The notes under the pieces were generated by a model. The model had not been told where the DNA came from. It did no database searches and worked only from the letters and a program-made list of their open reading frames with translations. Shown one piece after another: positions 15,985-26,665 of a DNA stretch of 64,000 nucleotides (positions are counted from its first letter, which is position 1; every line of letters starts with the position of its first letter). The position numbers were made by a program, and so were the translations under genes. The stretch comes from Flavobacterium acetivorans (GTDB lineage: Bacteria > Bacteroidota > Bacteroidia > Flavobacteriales > Flavobacteriaceae). The stretch covers positions 3,162,001 through 3,226,000 of the forward strand of contig NZ_CP087132.1 in assembly GCF_020911885.1 (NCBI RefSeq), in the 5' to 3' direction.

Positions 15985-16686
15985 TACAGCTTCTTCACTA
16001 GTGTTTGCTTTTTCGGTGTCAATAACAAAACGGTAAAAAGCATAATAAACAGTCGCATTCAATACCATCGCCAATGGCCTAAAAACTATTGGCGCTAAAT
16101 TTAACAGATAATATTTCTCAATAAAAACAATAAAATACTGGGTAACAGACAATAGTCCAAAAATCAAAAACCAAGAACTAATTTTATTGTAATTTATAAC
16201 ATACTCTGACAAGGCAAGTCCTCCTATCAGTGAAATTAGGACATTTTGAATTAGTAAGATCCAATAGCTCTTCACTTGTATTTCATTCGAAATAGATAAC
16301 AGATACGAAAAAACGAATAAAAAAGGCACAATAGCAATAAATAAAGGAATAAAATCTTTGAGTTTTATCATCCGAACAACATAAGAAATTAACAATAGTC
16401 GATGAATTAAAAAGACAAGTAAACCTACAAATAATAAGTTTTCGCTATTTGAAATAAAAAGAAGATTAGTAATCAACGATAAAGTAAGTACGACAAAAAA
16501 CATGCTTTCTTTTTTCTTAGATGCATTCCAATAAAGAGCCATAATCACGATAGACAATAACGGCTTAAAAATAAAGACTAATAATTTATTCGAAAATAAC
16601 TCTGCAGTTGCCTCAATGACCATAATGATAAAGAACATTACAGTCAGACATTTCCCAGAATCTACCTCTCTCTTAAATCCCAACAT
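15970..16686 (-). CDS. Multi-pass membrane protein, distant YhhN-like (unknown)
   Basis: A 238-residue protein with about eight hydrophobic segments and no signal peptide. The layout, with an early KPLLSIVIMALYW-type segment, recalls the YhhN/TMEM86 lysoplasmalogenase fold, but the Gly-Asp motif seen in the clear YhhN protein at 39596 is absent. I therefore call it a membrane protein of unknown function. It follows ligA by 18 bases and probably depends on ligA transcription. Its last codons overlap the metallophosphatase gene on the other strand. Confidence 0.7.
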   Translation of the reverse strand: MLGFKREVDSGKCLTVMFFIIMVIEATAELFSNKLLVFIFKPLLSIVIMALYWNASKKKESMFFVVLTLSLITNLLFISNSENLLFVGLLVFLIHRLLLISYVVRMIKLKDFIPLFIAIVPFLFVFSYLLSISNEIQVKSYWILLIQNVLISLIGGLALSEYVINYNKISSWFLIFGLLSVTQYFIVFIEKYYLLNLAPIVFRPLAMVLNATVYYAFYRFVIDTEKANTSEEAVLDNN

Positions 16687-16704
16687 ATTTATCGTTTTTT
16701 ACAA

Positions 16705-18756
<2,052 letters not shown>

Positions 18757-18777
18757 TTAAAAGAAAAAACATTCAAA

Positions 18778-19251
18778 TTAAGATTCAATAATTGAATTTA
18801 TTTGTTTGTATAACTGTCCGTCACTCAAAAAAGCGCCTTGTTGTATCAATGCAAAAATAGAGCTGTTGCGCTCTTCGGTAAACATTTTTTTACCTGTTTT
18901 CATTTCGATAGTTTCGGTAAACATATTATCACTAAGCCATTGCAAACCTTCTTTGGTTAAAAAATCAACCTCGGGAACCAAGGATTTCAAAACTATAGAA
19001 TTAACATGAGTGTCAAAGCTTTGAAAAAGAAAAATATGGTTTTTAGAAAAATGCTCTAAATATTCCGCTCGTGTAAGAACTCCTTCCCAAATTAAATCCG
19101 AAAAAACATCCAATTCTTGCTCCGCAACCTCTGGTTTTTCCGCTTTTATTTTATCCCATTCTGCTTTATCAATCGCTTGAGTAGCAAGAAAAGTACTAAA
19201 TTCTTGATTTAACTCCTCAAATTGCTCTTTTGTTAATCTGGTGTATTTCAT
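18778..19251 (-). CDS. DUF6495 family protein (unknown function)
   Basis: A 157-residue acidic, mostly helical cytoplasmic protein that I assign to DUF6495, a flavobacterial family with no known function. No metal ligand pattern, signal peptide or membrane segment is visible. It lies just past the terminator of the ribosomal operon and before ligA, so it may share a transcript with ligA. Confidence 0.72.
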   Translation of the reverse strand: MKYTRLTKEQFEELNQEFSTFLATQAIDKAEWDKIKAEKPEVAEQELDVFSDLIWEGVLTRAEYLEHFSKNHIFLFQSFDTHVNSIVLKSLVPEVDFLTKEGLQWLSDNMFTETIEMKTGKKMFTEERNSSIFALIQQGAFLSDGQLYKQINSIIES

Positions 19252-19267
19252 ATTATTTTTTATATAG

Positions 19268-19299
19268 AAAAAGGCTGTCTTTTGGAGACAGCCTTTTTT
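19268..19299 (-). terminator. Intrinsic terminator of rpsF-rpsR-rplI
   Basis: An 8-bp stem GGCTGTCT/AGACAGCC (19273-19280 and 19286-19293) with an A-run on the left and T-run on the right. It follows the rplI stop by about 35 bases in the minus direction and separates the ribosomal operon from DUF6495. Confidence 0.92.
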
Positions 19300-19328
19300 A
19301 TCACTAAAAATTTGCGAACAAATTATTA

Positions 19329-19766
19329 TTATTCAGCAACGATCTCGTAAGCTAATTCAACAATTACATCTCTGTGCAATCTTACGCTTGCAGAATATTT
19401 TCCTGTACGCTTAACGATTCCAGAAGTAATGAATTTTCTTTCGATTACTTGACCACCTTTTGCCAAAGCATCAGCGATGTCAATATTCGTGATTGAACCG
19501 AATAATTTTTCACCACCTGCTTTTGCAGAAATTTTAATTTCGATAGCTTTCAAAGCTTCTGCCAATGCTTTTGCATCTGCAACCACTTTAGCTTCTTTGT
19601 GCGCTCTTTGTTTTAGGTTTTCAGCCAATACTTTCTTTGCAGAAGCAGTTGCTAAATGAGCAAATCCTTGTGGGATTAAATAATTACGACCGTATCCATT
19701 TTTTACAGTTACCACATCGTCTTTAAAACCTAAATTTTGAACGTCTTGTTTTAAAATCAATTCCAT
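19329..19766 (-). CDS. rplI: 50S ribosomal protein bL9
   Basis: A 145-residue bL9, a two-domain protein at the L1-stalk side of the large subunit. The N-terminal domain has the signature GYGRNYLIPQGFA, followed by a long connecting helix (about 42-75) and the C-terminal domain with KLFGSITNIDIADAL. It is the last gene of the S6-S18-L9 operon, 66 bases after rpsR, and is followed by a strong terminator. Confidence 0.98.
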   Translation of the reverse strand: MELILKQDVQNLGFKDDVVTVKNGYGRNYLIPQGFAHLATASAKKVLAENLKQRAHKEAKVVADAKALAEALKAIEIKISAKAGGEKLFGSITNIDIADALAKGGQVIERKFITSGIVKRTGKYSASVRLHRDVIVELAYEIVAE

Positions 19767-19832
19767 GTTGTTGTCCTTTATTTGAGAAGTTAGGTTTCAT
19801 ATTTCAGAAAACCAACAACTGTTAATTTTTAA

Positions 19833-20129
19833 TTATTTTAATAAATCGGCCACGTATGGCATTAAAGCTAAGTGACGCGCTCTTTTCACAGCTACAGACA
19901 CTTTTCTTTGGTATTTCAATGAAGTACCTGTTAAACGACGAGGAAGAATCTTCCCTTGTTCGTTAACAAATTTCAATAAGAAATCAGCATCTTTATAATC
20001 GATGTATTTGATTCCAGATTTTTTGAAACGACAGTACTTTTTAGTTTTGTTAGTTTCTATGTTTAAAGGAGTAAGATATCTGATATCTCCGTCTTTTTTT
20101 CCTGAAGCAGATTGTTGTAATGTTGCCAT
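19833..20129 (-). CDS. rpsR: 30S ribosomal protein bS18
   Basis: A 98-residue bS18 of the small-subunit platform, which pairs with bS6. The hallmarks are [21 protein letters not shown] and [27 protein letters not shown]. The N-terminal 25 residues are longer than in E. coli, as usual in Bacteroidota. It lies 5 bases after rpsF. Confidence 0.98.
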   Translation of the reverse strand: MATLQQSASGKKDGDIRYLTPLNIETNKTKKYCRFKKSGIKYIDYKDADFLLKFVNEQGKILPRRLTGTSLKYQRKVSVAVKRARHLALMPYVADLLK

Positions 20130-20134
20130 GATAA

Positions 20135-20476
20135 TTAAGCTTTTTGAGATTTAAGTTTTGCTCTTCTTCTTTCAGCCCAAGAGATAGCATGTTTGTCAAG
20201 ACTTACAGTTAAGAAACGCATAACTCTTTCGTCACGTCTAAATTCAGTTTCAAAAGCTAGTAAAACTTCGCCTGATACTTTGAATTCGAACAAATGGTAA
20301 AAACCAGATTTTTTGTTTTGGATTTCGTAAGCCATTTTTTTCAGACCCCAATCCTCTTTCGATACCATTTCTGCTCCTCTACTAGTAAGAAAATCTTCAA
20401 ATTTGCTTACTGTTTCCTTCACCTGAACATCAGATAAAACGGGATTTAAAATGAAAACAGTTTCATAATGATTCAT
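20135..20476 (-). CDS. rpsF: 30S ribosomal protein bS6
   Basis: A 113-residue bS6, first gene of the rpsF-rpsR-rplI operon. I start it at the ATG at 20476 ([15 protein letters not shown]), the family's normal N-terminus; a start at 20518 would add 14 residues that overlap the promoter. Core motifs include [19 protein letters not shown] and [15 protein letters not shown]. The consensus promoter at 20506-20535 gives a leader of about 25 bases. Confidence 0.97.
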   Translation of the reverse strand: MNHYETVFILNPVLSDVQVKETVSKFEDFLTSRGAEMVSKEDWGLKKMAYEIQNKKSGFYHLFEFKVSGEVLLAFETEFRRDERVMRFLTVSLDKHAISWAERRRAKLKSQKA

Positions 20477-20505
20477 AAATATGTATTTATTTGTTATTTT
20501 GGCTG

Positions 20506-20535
20506 CAAAAGTAAGCAATTTTTCTGAACCAGCAA
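20506..20535 (-). promoter_or_regulatory. Ribosomal operon promoter, TTG-N19-TACTTTTG
   Basis: On the minus strand TTG (20535-20533), 19 bases, then TACTTTTG (20513-20506). This is an exact Bacteroidota consensus promoter placed 30 bases before the rpsF ATG, and the best example in the window. Confidence 0.85.
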
Positions 20536-20642
20536 GCAGAATCCCACTTTATTCGTTGTATAACAAAAAAAACCGATGAAAATTAGTTTTTTTTAAAATT
20601 ACACCCTATATTTACTTTACCAAATCCTTAAATGTAGTAATT

Positions 20643-21338
20643 ATGAAACTAAATTGTGTTGTTGTAGATGACAGTTCCATTCAAAGGATGATCATTGCAA
20701 AGTTAGTTAATAATCATCCAAACTTACATCTAATAGGTGATTTTTCTAATGCTATTGAAGCAAAAAGTTGTATGTCTATTCATACGGTCGATTTGATTTT
20801 CTTAGATATAGAAATGCCCGTTATCAGCGGTTTTGATTTTTTGGATGGTTTAAAAGTCAAACCCCAGATTATTTTTGTGACCTCTAAAGCCGAGTATGCT
20901 CTAAAAGCTTTTGATTATGACGCCACAGACTATCTTCAAAAACCAATCGCTTTGGATCGATTCAATGCTTCGGTTAGAAGAGCAGTTGACCAATACTTGT
21001 ATAAAAACGACAATCGAGAAGAGGAAGGCGAACATATTTTCATCAAAAGTAATCTGAAAAAACTAAAAGTGTTCACTTCAAAAATAAAATGGATTGAAGC
21101 TTATGGAGATTACGTTAGAGTAGTTACCGAAGATGACAGTAATCTGGTTCTTTCTACGATGAAATCATTTGAAAACGATCTGTCAAAAAAGAAGTTTGTA
21201 AGAGTTCATAAGTCCTACATTATAAACATTGACAAAGTAGAACGTTTCAATAGTAAATTTGCAGAAATTGGTATTACAAAAATCCCTTTGAGCAGAAACA
21301 AAAAAGAAGATCTAGTAAAAGCACTCTCCTATGGGTAA
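20643..21338 (+). CDS. LytTR-family response regulator
   Basis: A 231-residue response regulator. The receiver domain has Asp9/Asp10 and the phospho-acceptor Asp55 (IFLDIEMP) with Lys in YLQKPI. The C-terminal LytTR domain (about 125-231; IKWIEAYGDYVRV, FVRVHKSYIINI) binds DNA. No histidine kinase is adjacent; the partner is probably a LytS/YehU-type kinase elsewhere. It converges on priA, 9 bases apart. Confidence 0.93.
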   Translation: MKLNCVVVDDSSIQRMIIAKLVNNHPNLHLIGDFSNAIEAKSCMSIHTVDLIFLDIEMPVISGFDFLDGLKVKPQIIFVTSKAEYALKAFDYDATDYLQKPIALDRFNASVRRAVDQYLYKNDNREEEGEHIFIKSNLKKLKVFTSKIKWIEAYGDYVRVVTEDDSNLVLSTMKSFENDLSKKKFVRVHKSYIINIDKVERFNSKFAEIGITKIPLSRNKKEDLVKALSYG

Positions 21339-21347
21339 AATTACTTT

Positions 21348-23828
21348 TTAATAAAAATCGACATTTACAGTTACTTTAATAGCTCTGTATTGAGGAACAG
21401 CATCAAAACTATTCAACATTTTCTGAATAGTTTTTTTTGTGCTTGCCACCGAAGAACTTTGCGGAATTTTAATCAGTATCGTTCGTATATACTCATTCCT
21501 GATTCTATTGATTGCCGGTTCCTCCGGACCCAATACCGGTATATTCAAATTTTGACTCATTACCTGATACAACCAAGCAGCACCTTCCTTTAACTTTTCA
21601 AATTCACGATGTTTTAGTGTTAGCTTTATTATTCTAAAATAAGGCGGGTATTTATAAATTTGCCTATCGTACAACTGCTCTTTATACATCGCTAAATAGT
21701 CGTTATTAGTAACCTGCTGTATTGTATTATGATTGGGATTATAGGTTTGAATAATCACTTTTCCGCGCTTTTCTGAACGTCCAGAACGACCCGAAACTTG
21801 CGTCATCATTTGAAAACTTCTTTCAAAAGCCCTAAAGTCAGGATGAAACAGCATATTATCGGCATTCATGATACCCACTAAACTTACGTTGTCAAAATCA
21901 AGTCCTTTGGCCAGCATTTGGGTTCCTACTAAAATATCGACTTCCTTGTTTTTAAAACTGTCTATTATTTTTTCAAAACCAAATTTACCGCGTGTGGTAT
22001 CCTGATCCATTCTCCCAATTTTATGCGCCGGAAAAAGCGTCAGCAGTTCTTGCTGGATTTGCTCCGTTCCAAAACCTTTAGTAGTCAAATCAATACTCGA
22101 GCAACTATGGCAATGCGTAGGTTTTGCAATCGAATAACCACAATAATGACAACGCAACTGATTTTTATGTTTGTGATACGTCAAACTCACATCACATTGT
22201 TGGCATTGCGGAACATGACCACATCGCATACATTCTAACAAAGGTGAATACCCTCTTCTATTTTGAAACAAAATTACCTGTTCACCTAATAACAGAGCGG
22301 CACCAATTCCATCAATTAAAGTGTCACTAAAATGTCCGGTCATTTTTTTTCGGAAATACTTGTCTTTTAAATCAACCAATTCGATATCAGGCATCATCAC
22401 GTTACCATAACGTTTGGTGATTTCAACCAAACCATACTTACCACTTTGAGCATTAAAAAAAGTTTCTATGCTTGGCGTTGCTGATCCCAACAAAACTTTT
22501 GCTCTAAAAAAATTAGCCAATACTATAGCCGCATCTCGGGCATGATAGCGCGGCGCCGGATCTACTTGTTTAAATGTCTGCTCGTGTTCTTCATCAACAA
22601 TTATGAATCCTAAATTAGAAAACGGCAAAAAGAGAGCCGATCTCGCTCCTATGACAATTTGCGCCTTTTCGGAATTTTGTAAAACTTGATTCCAAACTTC
22701 AATTCGTTCGTTATTATTATATTTCGAATGAAAAACAGCCACTTTGTTTCCAAAATAAGCACTCAATCTCCCCACTAATTGAGTCGTCAGTGCAATTTCA
22801 GGCAACAGATACAAAACTTGTTTTCCCGTAGCGAGATATTCTTCTATTAACTTGATATAAATCTCGGTTTTTCCACTCGAAGTCACTCCATGTAAAAGAC
22901 AAACCTCTTTTTGGGCAAAACTATTTTTAATCTCCACAAAAGCGTTTTGTTGTACTTCACTCAATAGCAGTTGTTTTTCTCCTTTTTTTCCTGAAAAATC
23001 TATTCGATCATGCTGTATAAAATATTCTTCGAAAATTTCTTTTTCAATCAATGCTTTTACAATCGCCGAGGAAGAATTAGCAGCTTCTACCAATTTTTTT
23101 ACCGTAATCGGTTTAGCTACACTCCGTTCGGTTTCACCTCGGGTCTTATCAGTGGCGCTTAATTGAAAATAAGACAACACAATTTCCTTTTGCTTGTTGG
23201 CACCTTTAAGAGTTTCTAATAATTCTACTAATCCTTGATCCGATTGGTATTTGGAATGCAAGCGAACGTATCGCACCAGTTTTGGCTTATAAGTTTCTTG
23301 CATTTCCTCCTGAAGCACCAATATATTTTTGTCTATCAGTTTTTGAATAACCGGAAAAATATTTTTCTTGTTTAAAATAGAAATAATCTCCTGAACTTTC
23401 AGAGAAGTCTGGAGTTGCAAAGCCTGATAAATCAAATATTCATCATCTGAAAGCTGGCTTTCATCTACAAAAACATCAGGTTTTTGAGAAATCAAAGTTT
23501 CATTTTCCAACAATAACGCACCGGGCATTGCACCTCGATACACATCGCCGATAGCACACATATAATAAGACGAAATCCATTGCCAGTGGGCAATTTGGAT
23601 CTCGGTTACTATTGGCCTTTCATCCAGAATTTGGTGAATTTCTTTGGCTTCGTATAAGACAGGTTTGCGTTGGTGAACTTCTATCACTAAAGCAGTATAG
23701 ATTTTACTTTTCCCAAAGGGAACAGCCAAGCGCATTCCTTTTTTGATGTAATGGTACTCCGTTTCCGAAATACTATACGTAAATGTTTTGGCAAGAGAAA
23801 GAGGTAAAATTACTTCGACAAAATGCAT
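21348..23828 (-). CDS. priA: Primosomal protein N' (PriA helicase)
   Basis: A 3'-5' helicase that restarts stalled replication forks. The 826 residues are full length. An N-terminal DNA-binding region precedes Walker A GVTSSGKT (314-321) and the DEEH box (IIVDEEHEQ). The Cys-rich zinc region (CMRCGHVPQC, CDVS, CHYCG, CHSC) interrupts the helicase lobes, and motif VI is QVSGRSGR. The segment about 200-245 is a less conserved insertion. It has its own upstream region with inverted repeats. Confidence 0.97.
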   Translation of the reverse strand: MHFVEVILPLSLAKTFTYSISETEYHYIKKGMRLAVPFGKSKIYTALVIEVHQRKPVLYEAKEIHQILDERPIVTEIQIAHWQWISSYYMCAIGDVYRGAMPGALLLENETLISQKPDVFVDESQLSDDEYLIYQALQLQTSLKVQEIISILNKKNIFPVIQKLIDKNILVLQEEMQETYKPKLVRYVRLHSKYQSDQGLVELLETLKGANKQKEIVLSYFQLSATDKTRGETERSVAKPITVKKLVEAANSSSAIVKALIEKEIFEEYFIQHDRIDFSGKKGEKQLLLSEVQQNAFVEIKNSFAQKEVCLLHGVTSSGKTEIYIKLIEEYLATGKQVLYLLPEIALTTQLVGRLSAYFGNKVAVFHSKYNNNERIEVWNQVLQNSEKAQIVIGARSALFLPFSNLGFIIVDEEHEQTFKQVDPAPRYHARDAAIVLANFFRAKVLLGSATPSIETFFNAQSGKYGLVEITKRYGNVMMPDIELVDLKDKYFRKKMTGHFSDTLIDGIGAALLLGEQVILFQNRRGYSPLLECMRCGHVPQCQQCDVSLTYHKHKNQLRCHYCGYSIAKPTHCHSCSSIDLTTKGFGTEQIQQELLTLFPAHKIGRMDQDTTRGKFGFEKIIDSFKNKEVDILVGTQMLAKGLDFDNVSLVGIMNADNMLFHPDFRAFERSFQMMTQVSGRSGRSEKRGKVIIQTYNPNHNTIQQVTNNDYLAMYKEQLYDRQIYKYPPYFRIIKLTLKHREFEKLKEGAAWLYQVMSQNLNIPVLGPEEPAINRIRNEYIRTILIKIPQSSSVASTKKTIQKMLNSFDAVPQYRAIKVTVNVDFY

Positions 23829-23829
23829 T

Positions 23830-23990
23830 TTAGACGGCAGATTTTAGGTTTTTCAACTAAACCACTATGGACTGAAAATCCATAAATTTAGTTAGGCAGA
23901 CTAAAAGTCTGCACAATTAAAATTTTGCCACAAATTTCACAGATTTTCACAAATTAATTCGTGCTAGTTTTGTGTAATTTGTGGAGAAAA
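23830..23990. repeat. Compound inverted-repeat block between priA and DUF2147
   Basis: Three hairpins lie in one intergenic stretch: TATGGA/TCCATA near 23866, GCAGACT/AGTCTGC with an AAA loop (23896-23912), and CCACAAATTTCACA with TGTGTAATTTGTGG (23928-23941 and 23971-23984, 12 of 14 pairs). Such blocks look like dispersed flavobacterial intergenic repeats rather than a terminator, since none has a T-run. Confidence 0.6.
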
Positions 23991-24046
23991 ATATTTTAGG
24001 TTTAAAAAATTCCGGTTTATTAAACCTGAAACTTTAAAAAAAGAGA

Positions 24047-24478
24047 CTAATTTTTTACCCTGTACCAATATTGCGTTCTTCCTAATAATGAAAAGCCAAT
24101 GTATCCTCTAACTTTTAGTTTATCATTCCCTTCAAGAGCAATAAAACACTTGTACAATTTGCCGTTTTTAGGATCCAAAATCTTTCCTCCACCGTATTCA
24201 GCTCCCTCCTTAGAAAGTCCTTTTATAACCGTAATTCCAAGTATGGGTTTATTAGCATCATCGCCAGAACAATTTTTACAAAGATCATCTTTATGAACCA
24301 TATCCAAAACTTCAATCACCTTACCATAGATTTTGCCTGATTTTTCGTAAATCTCTACAATAGATTTGGCTTTACCGGTTTCGTCATCAATGGTTTTCCA
24401 TTTTCCGAGAACGCTTTTATTTTGCGCATAAAATAGCGTTGTAGCAAACAACAATACAATTGTAATGATTTTTTTCAT
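24047..24478 (-). CDS. DUF2147 family exported protein
   Basis: A 143-residue exported protein with a signal peptide (MKKIITIVLLFATTLFYAQ). The mature part has the DUF2147 pattern: GKWKTIDDETGKAKSIVEIYEKSGKIYGKV, a Cys pair (CKNC), and the ending GYIGFSLLGRTQYWYRV. The fold is thought to be a lipocalin-like barrel, and the function is unknown. It stands alone, with a repeat block on one side and about 130 bases of AT-rich spacer on the other. Confidence 0.9.
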   Translation of the reverse strand: MKKIITIVLLFATTLFYAQNKSVLGKWKTIDDETGKAKSIVEIYEKSGKIYGKVIEVLDMVHKDDLCKNCSGDDANKPILGITVIKGLSKEGAEYGGGKILDPKNGKLYKCFIALEGNDKLKVRGYIGFSLLGRTQYWYRVKN

Positions 24479-24605
24479 GGTTTTATTTTTTTAGCCCTGA
24501 TGTAAGCAACATCCCACTCTTTTTGTATGGACACAGTCTACATCAACAATAGCTACTTATTTTTATCAAATCTACTATAAAATTTACAGAACTTTTTCGG
24601 TTTTA

Positions 24606-25532
24606 TTAAATATTCATTTTTTTTCTTTTCAGGTTGTTTATAGTGGCATTGAGTTCAAAACCCAGCAGTAAAATCATACAATTGATCCAGATATAGAACA
24701 TCACAATCAACAATGTCCCAATGGAACCGTAAAGCTGGTTGTATTGTGAAAACCGTATGACCCAGATTCCAAAAAAATAGGAAATAATCAGGGTGAAAAT
24801 GGTTGAAAAAACCGAACCTATTGAAATGAAAGACCTACTTTTATCGTGTTTGGTTCCAAATTTAAAAAGAACCGATGTGGTGATTAAAATCATCAAAATT
24901 AAAAAGCCATAACGACTCAAAACAATCAAAGGAATTTGTTCACTGAGCAACTCATGAGCAGTTAATTTCTGGATAAAAACCTCAAATACAACGATTATAG
25001 CCACGGTAAGAATCAGTAAGAAAGACAATACTAGAGACATGCCAACTGCAACAAAATATTGATGAAAAAAACCTCTTTTCACAAGGACATGACGCGAAGT
25101 CTCAAAACCTCCCAAAATAGAGTTCAATCCGTTAGCCATCAAAAAAATAGACAGCAAAAAACCGGATGACAACAAACCGGAATGACTGTTATGCAGAATA
25201 TCATTGATAATATTCTCAATAGCATAATAAGTATTAGGCGGCACTCCATCGGAAACAAATTTTAAAAAATCATCTTGAAAACCTTCAATAGGAATATAAG
25301 GAATGAGATTCAAAATAAAAAGCGCAAAAGGAAACAAAGCCATAAAAAAACTAAAAGCAATCGCACCTGCACGGTTAGACAAAGCGCCCTCGGCAATACC
25401 AATGACGTATAATTCCAATAAATCATAAAGAGACAAACCCTCTAACCAGCTTAATTTTACCCTTTTTAGAAAACGGACCAAACTACGCAATATTGGGATT
25501 TTCTCTATTCTTTCCTCTATCTCTTGGCTCAT
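24606..25532 (-). CDS. YihY/BrkB-family inner membrane protein
   Basis: A 308-residue integral membrane protein of the YihY (BrkB) family with about six transmembrane segments after an N-terminal cytoplasmic amphipathic stretch. Typical segments are GAIAFSFFMALFPFALFIL and LYGSIGTLLIVMFYIWINCMILL. Transport or lipid-related roles have been suggested for the family, but the substrate is not established. nadC ends 18 bases upstream, so the two are likely one operon. Confidence 0.92.
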   Translation of the reverse strand: MSQEIEERIEKIPILRSLVRFLKRVKLSWLEGLSLYDLLELYVIGIAEGALSNRAGAIAFSFFMALFPFALFILNLIPYIPIEGFQDDFLKFVSDGVPPNTYYAIENIINDILHNSHSGLLSSGFLLSIFLMANGLNSILGGFETSRHVLVKRGFFHQYFVAVGMSLVLSFLLILTVAIIVVFEVFIQKLTAHELLSEQIPLIVLSRYGFLILMILITTSVLFKFGTKHDKSRSFISIGSVFSTIFTLIISYFFGIWVIRFSQYNQLYGSIGTLLIVMFYIWINCMILLLGFELNATINNLKRKKMNI

Positions 25533-25550
25533 AAATAGTACCGTTGTAGA

Positions 25551-26408
25551 CTAAATTGCTTTCAAACTCAAATCCATATTATATATAGAATGTGTCAAAG
25601 CACCCGATGAAATATAATTCACACCACATTCTGCATAGCCGCGTATGGTTTCTTCGTTGATGTTTCCCGAGGATTCCGTCAAGGATTTGTCACCAATAAA
25701 AGCTACGGCTTCTTTGGTCATTTCATAATCGAAATTATCCAACAGGATTCTGTAAACACCTCCACAAGCAACAATTTCTTTTACTTCGTCCATGTTTCTG
25801 GCCTCCACGATGATTTTCAAATCTCGATTGGTTTCCTTTAAATAGGTTTTAGTTTTAGCTATGGCCAAAGCGATTCCGCCCGCAAAATCGATATGATTGT
25901 CTTTGAGCATCACCATATCATACAAGGCAAAACGGTGGTTTTCTCCTCCGCCCAGTTTCACGGCCCATTTCTCGGCAACACGAAAACCAGGGGTTGTTTT
26001 ACGGGTATCTAAAATTTTAGTATTTGTTCCCTCAAGCAATTGCACATAACTATCCGTTTTTGTAGCAATGGCTGACATGCGCTGCATAGAGTTCAAAACC
26101 ATACGCTCTGCTTTGAGAATGGACTGAGAACTTCCCGACACATGAAACACTATATCTCCGTATTTCACCGGAGTTCCATCAGCTATAAAAGTTTCTATCA
26201 CTAAATTTGGATCTACATAATTAAATATCATTTTGGCAAATTCAACACCGGCAATAATCCCTTCGTCTTTAACCAAAAGTTTTGCTTTTCCTTGTGCCGA
26301 AGCCGGTATACAAGCCAATGAGCTATGATCGCCATCACCCACATCTTCTCTGATGGCATTTGCAATTAGTATCTCTAACTCGTTTTTAAATTGTGCTTCA
26401 CTAATCAT
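25551..26408 (-). CDS. nadC: Nicotinate-nucleotide pyrophosphorylase (carboxylating)
   Basis: Quinolinate phosphoribosyltransferase, which converts quinolinate and PRPP to nicotinate mononucleotide in de novo NAD synthesis. The 285 residues match the family. Signatures are LDTRKTTPGFRVAEKWAVK and GGGENHR for PRPP/quinolinate binding, VEARNMDEV, and ISSGALTHS at the end. It is the first gene of a unit with the YihY protein. Confidence 0.96.
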   Translation of the reverse strand: MISEAQFKNELEILIANAIREDVGDGDHSSLACIPASAQGKAKLLVKDEGIIAGVEFAKMIFNYVDPNLVIETFIADGTPVKYGDIVFHVSGSSQSILKAERMVLNSMQRMSAIATKTDSYVQLLEGTNTKILDTRKTTPGFRVAEKWAVKLGGGENHRFALYDMVMLKDNHIDFAGGIALAIAKTKTYLKETNRDLKIIVEARNMDEVKEIVACGGVYRILLDNFDYEMTKEAVAFIGDKSLTESSGNINEETIRGYAECGVNYISSGALTHSIYNMDLSLKAI

Positions 26409-26665
26409 TTTATAGGAAATTTATATAGTGCTAAAGTAGGACATATTTTGTGGAATTGAAAATTTGTTTCGATGTTGATTTGGGAAATAGTGATTTTGTC
26501 TTGATTCTGATAGTTTAAATTTCTTGGCAAACACAAACTGGTAGGCACTGTTCTGTTGTTTAGAAAATATATTCTATTTTCGACTTTTCATATTCACAAA
26601 TATCAAACTGAAAATATAAAGCAAATCCAAAAATTCATAAACAACCATAAATCAATTATTTTAAA

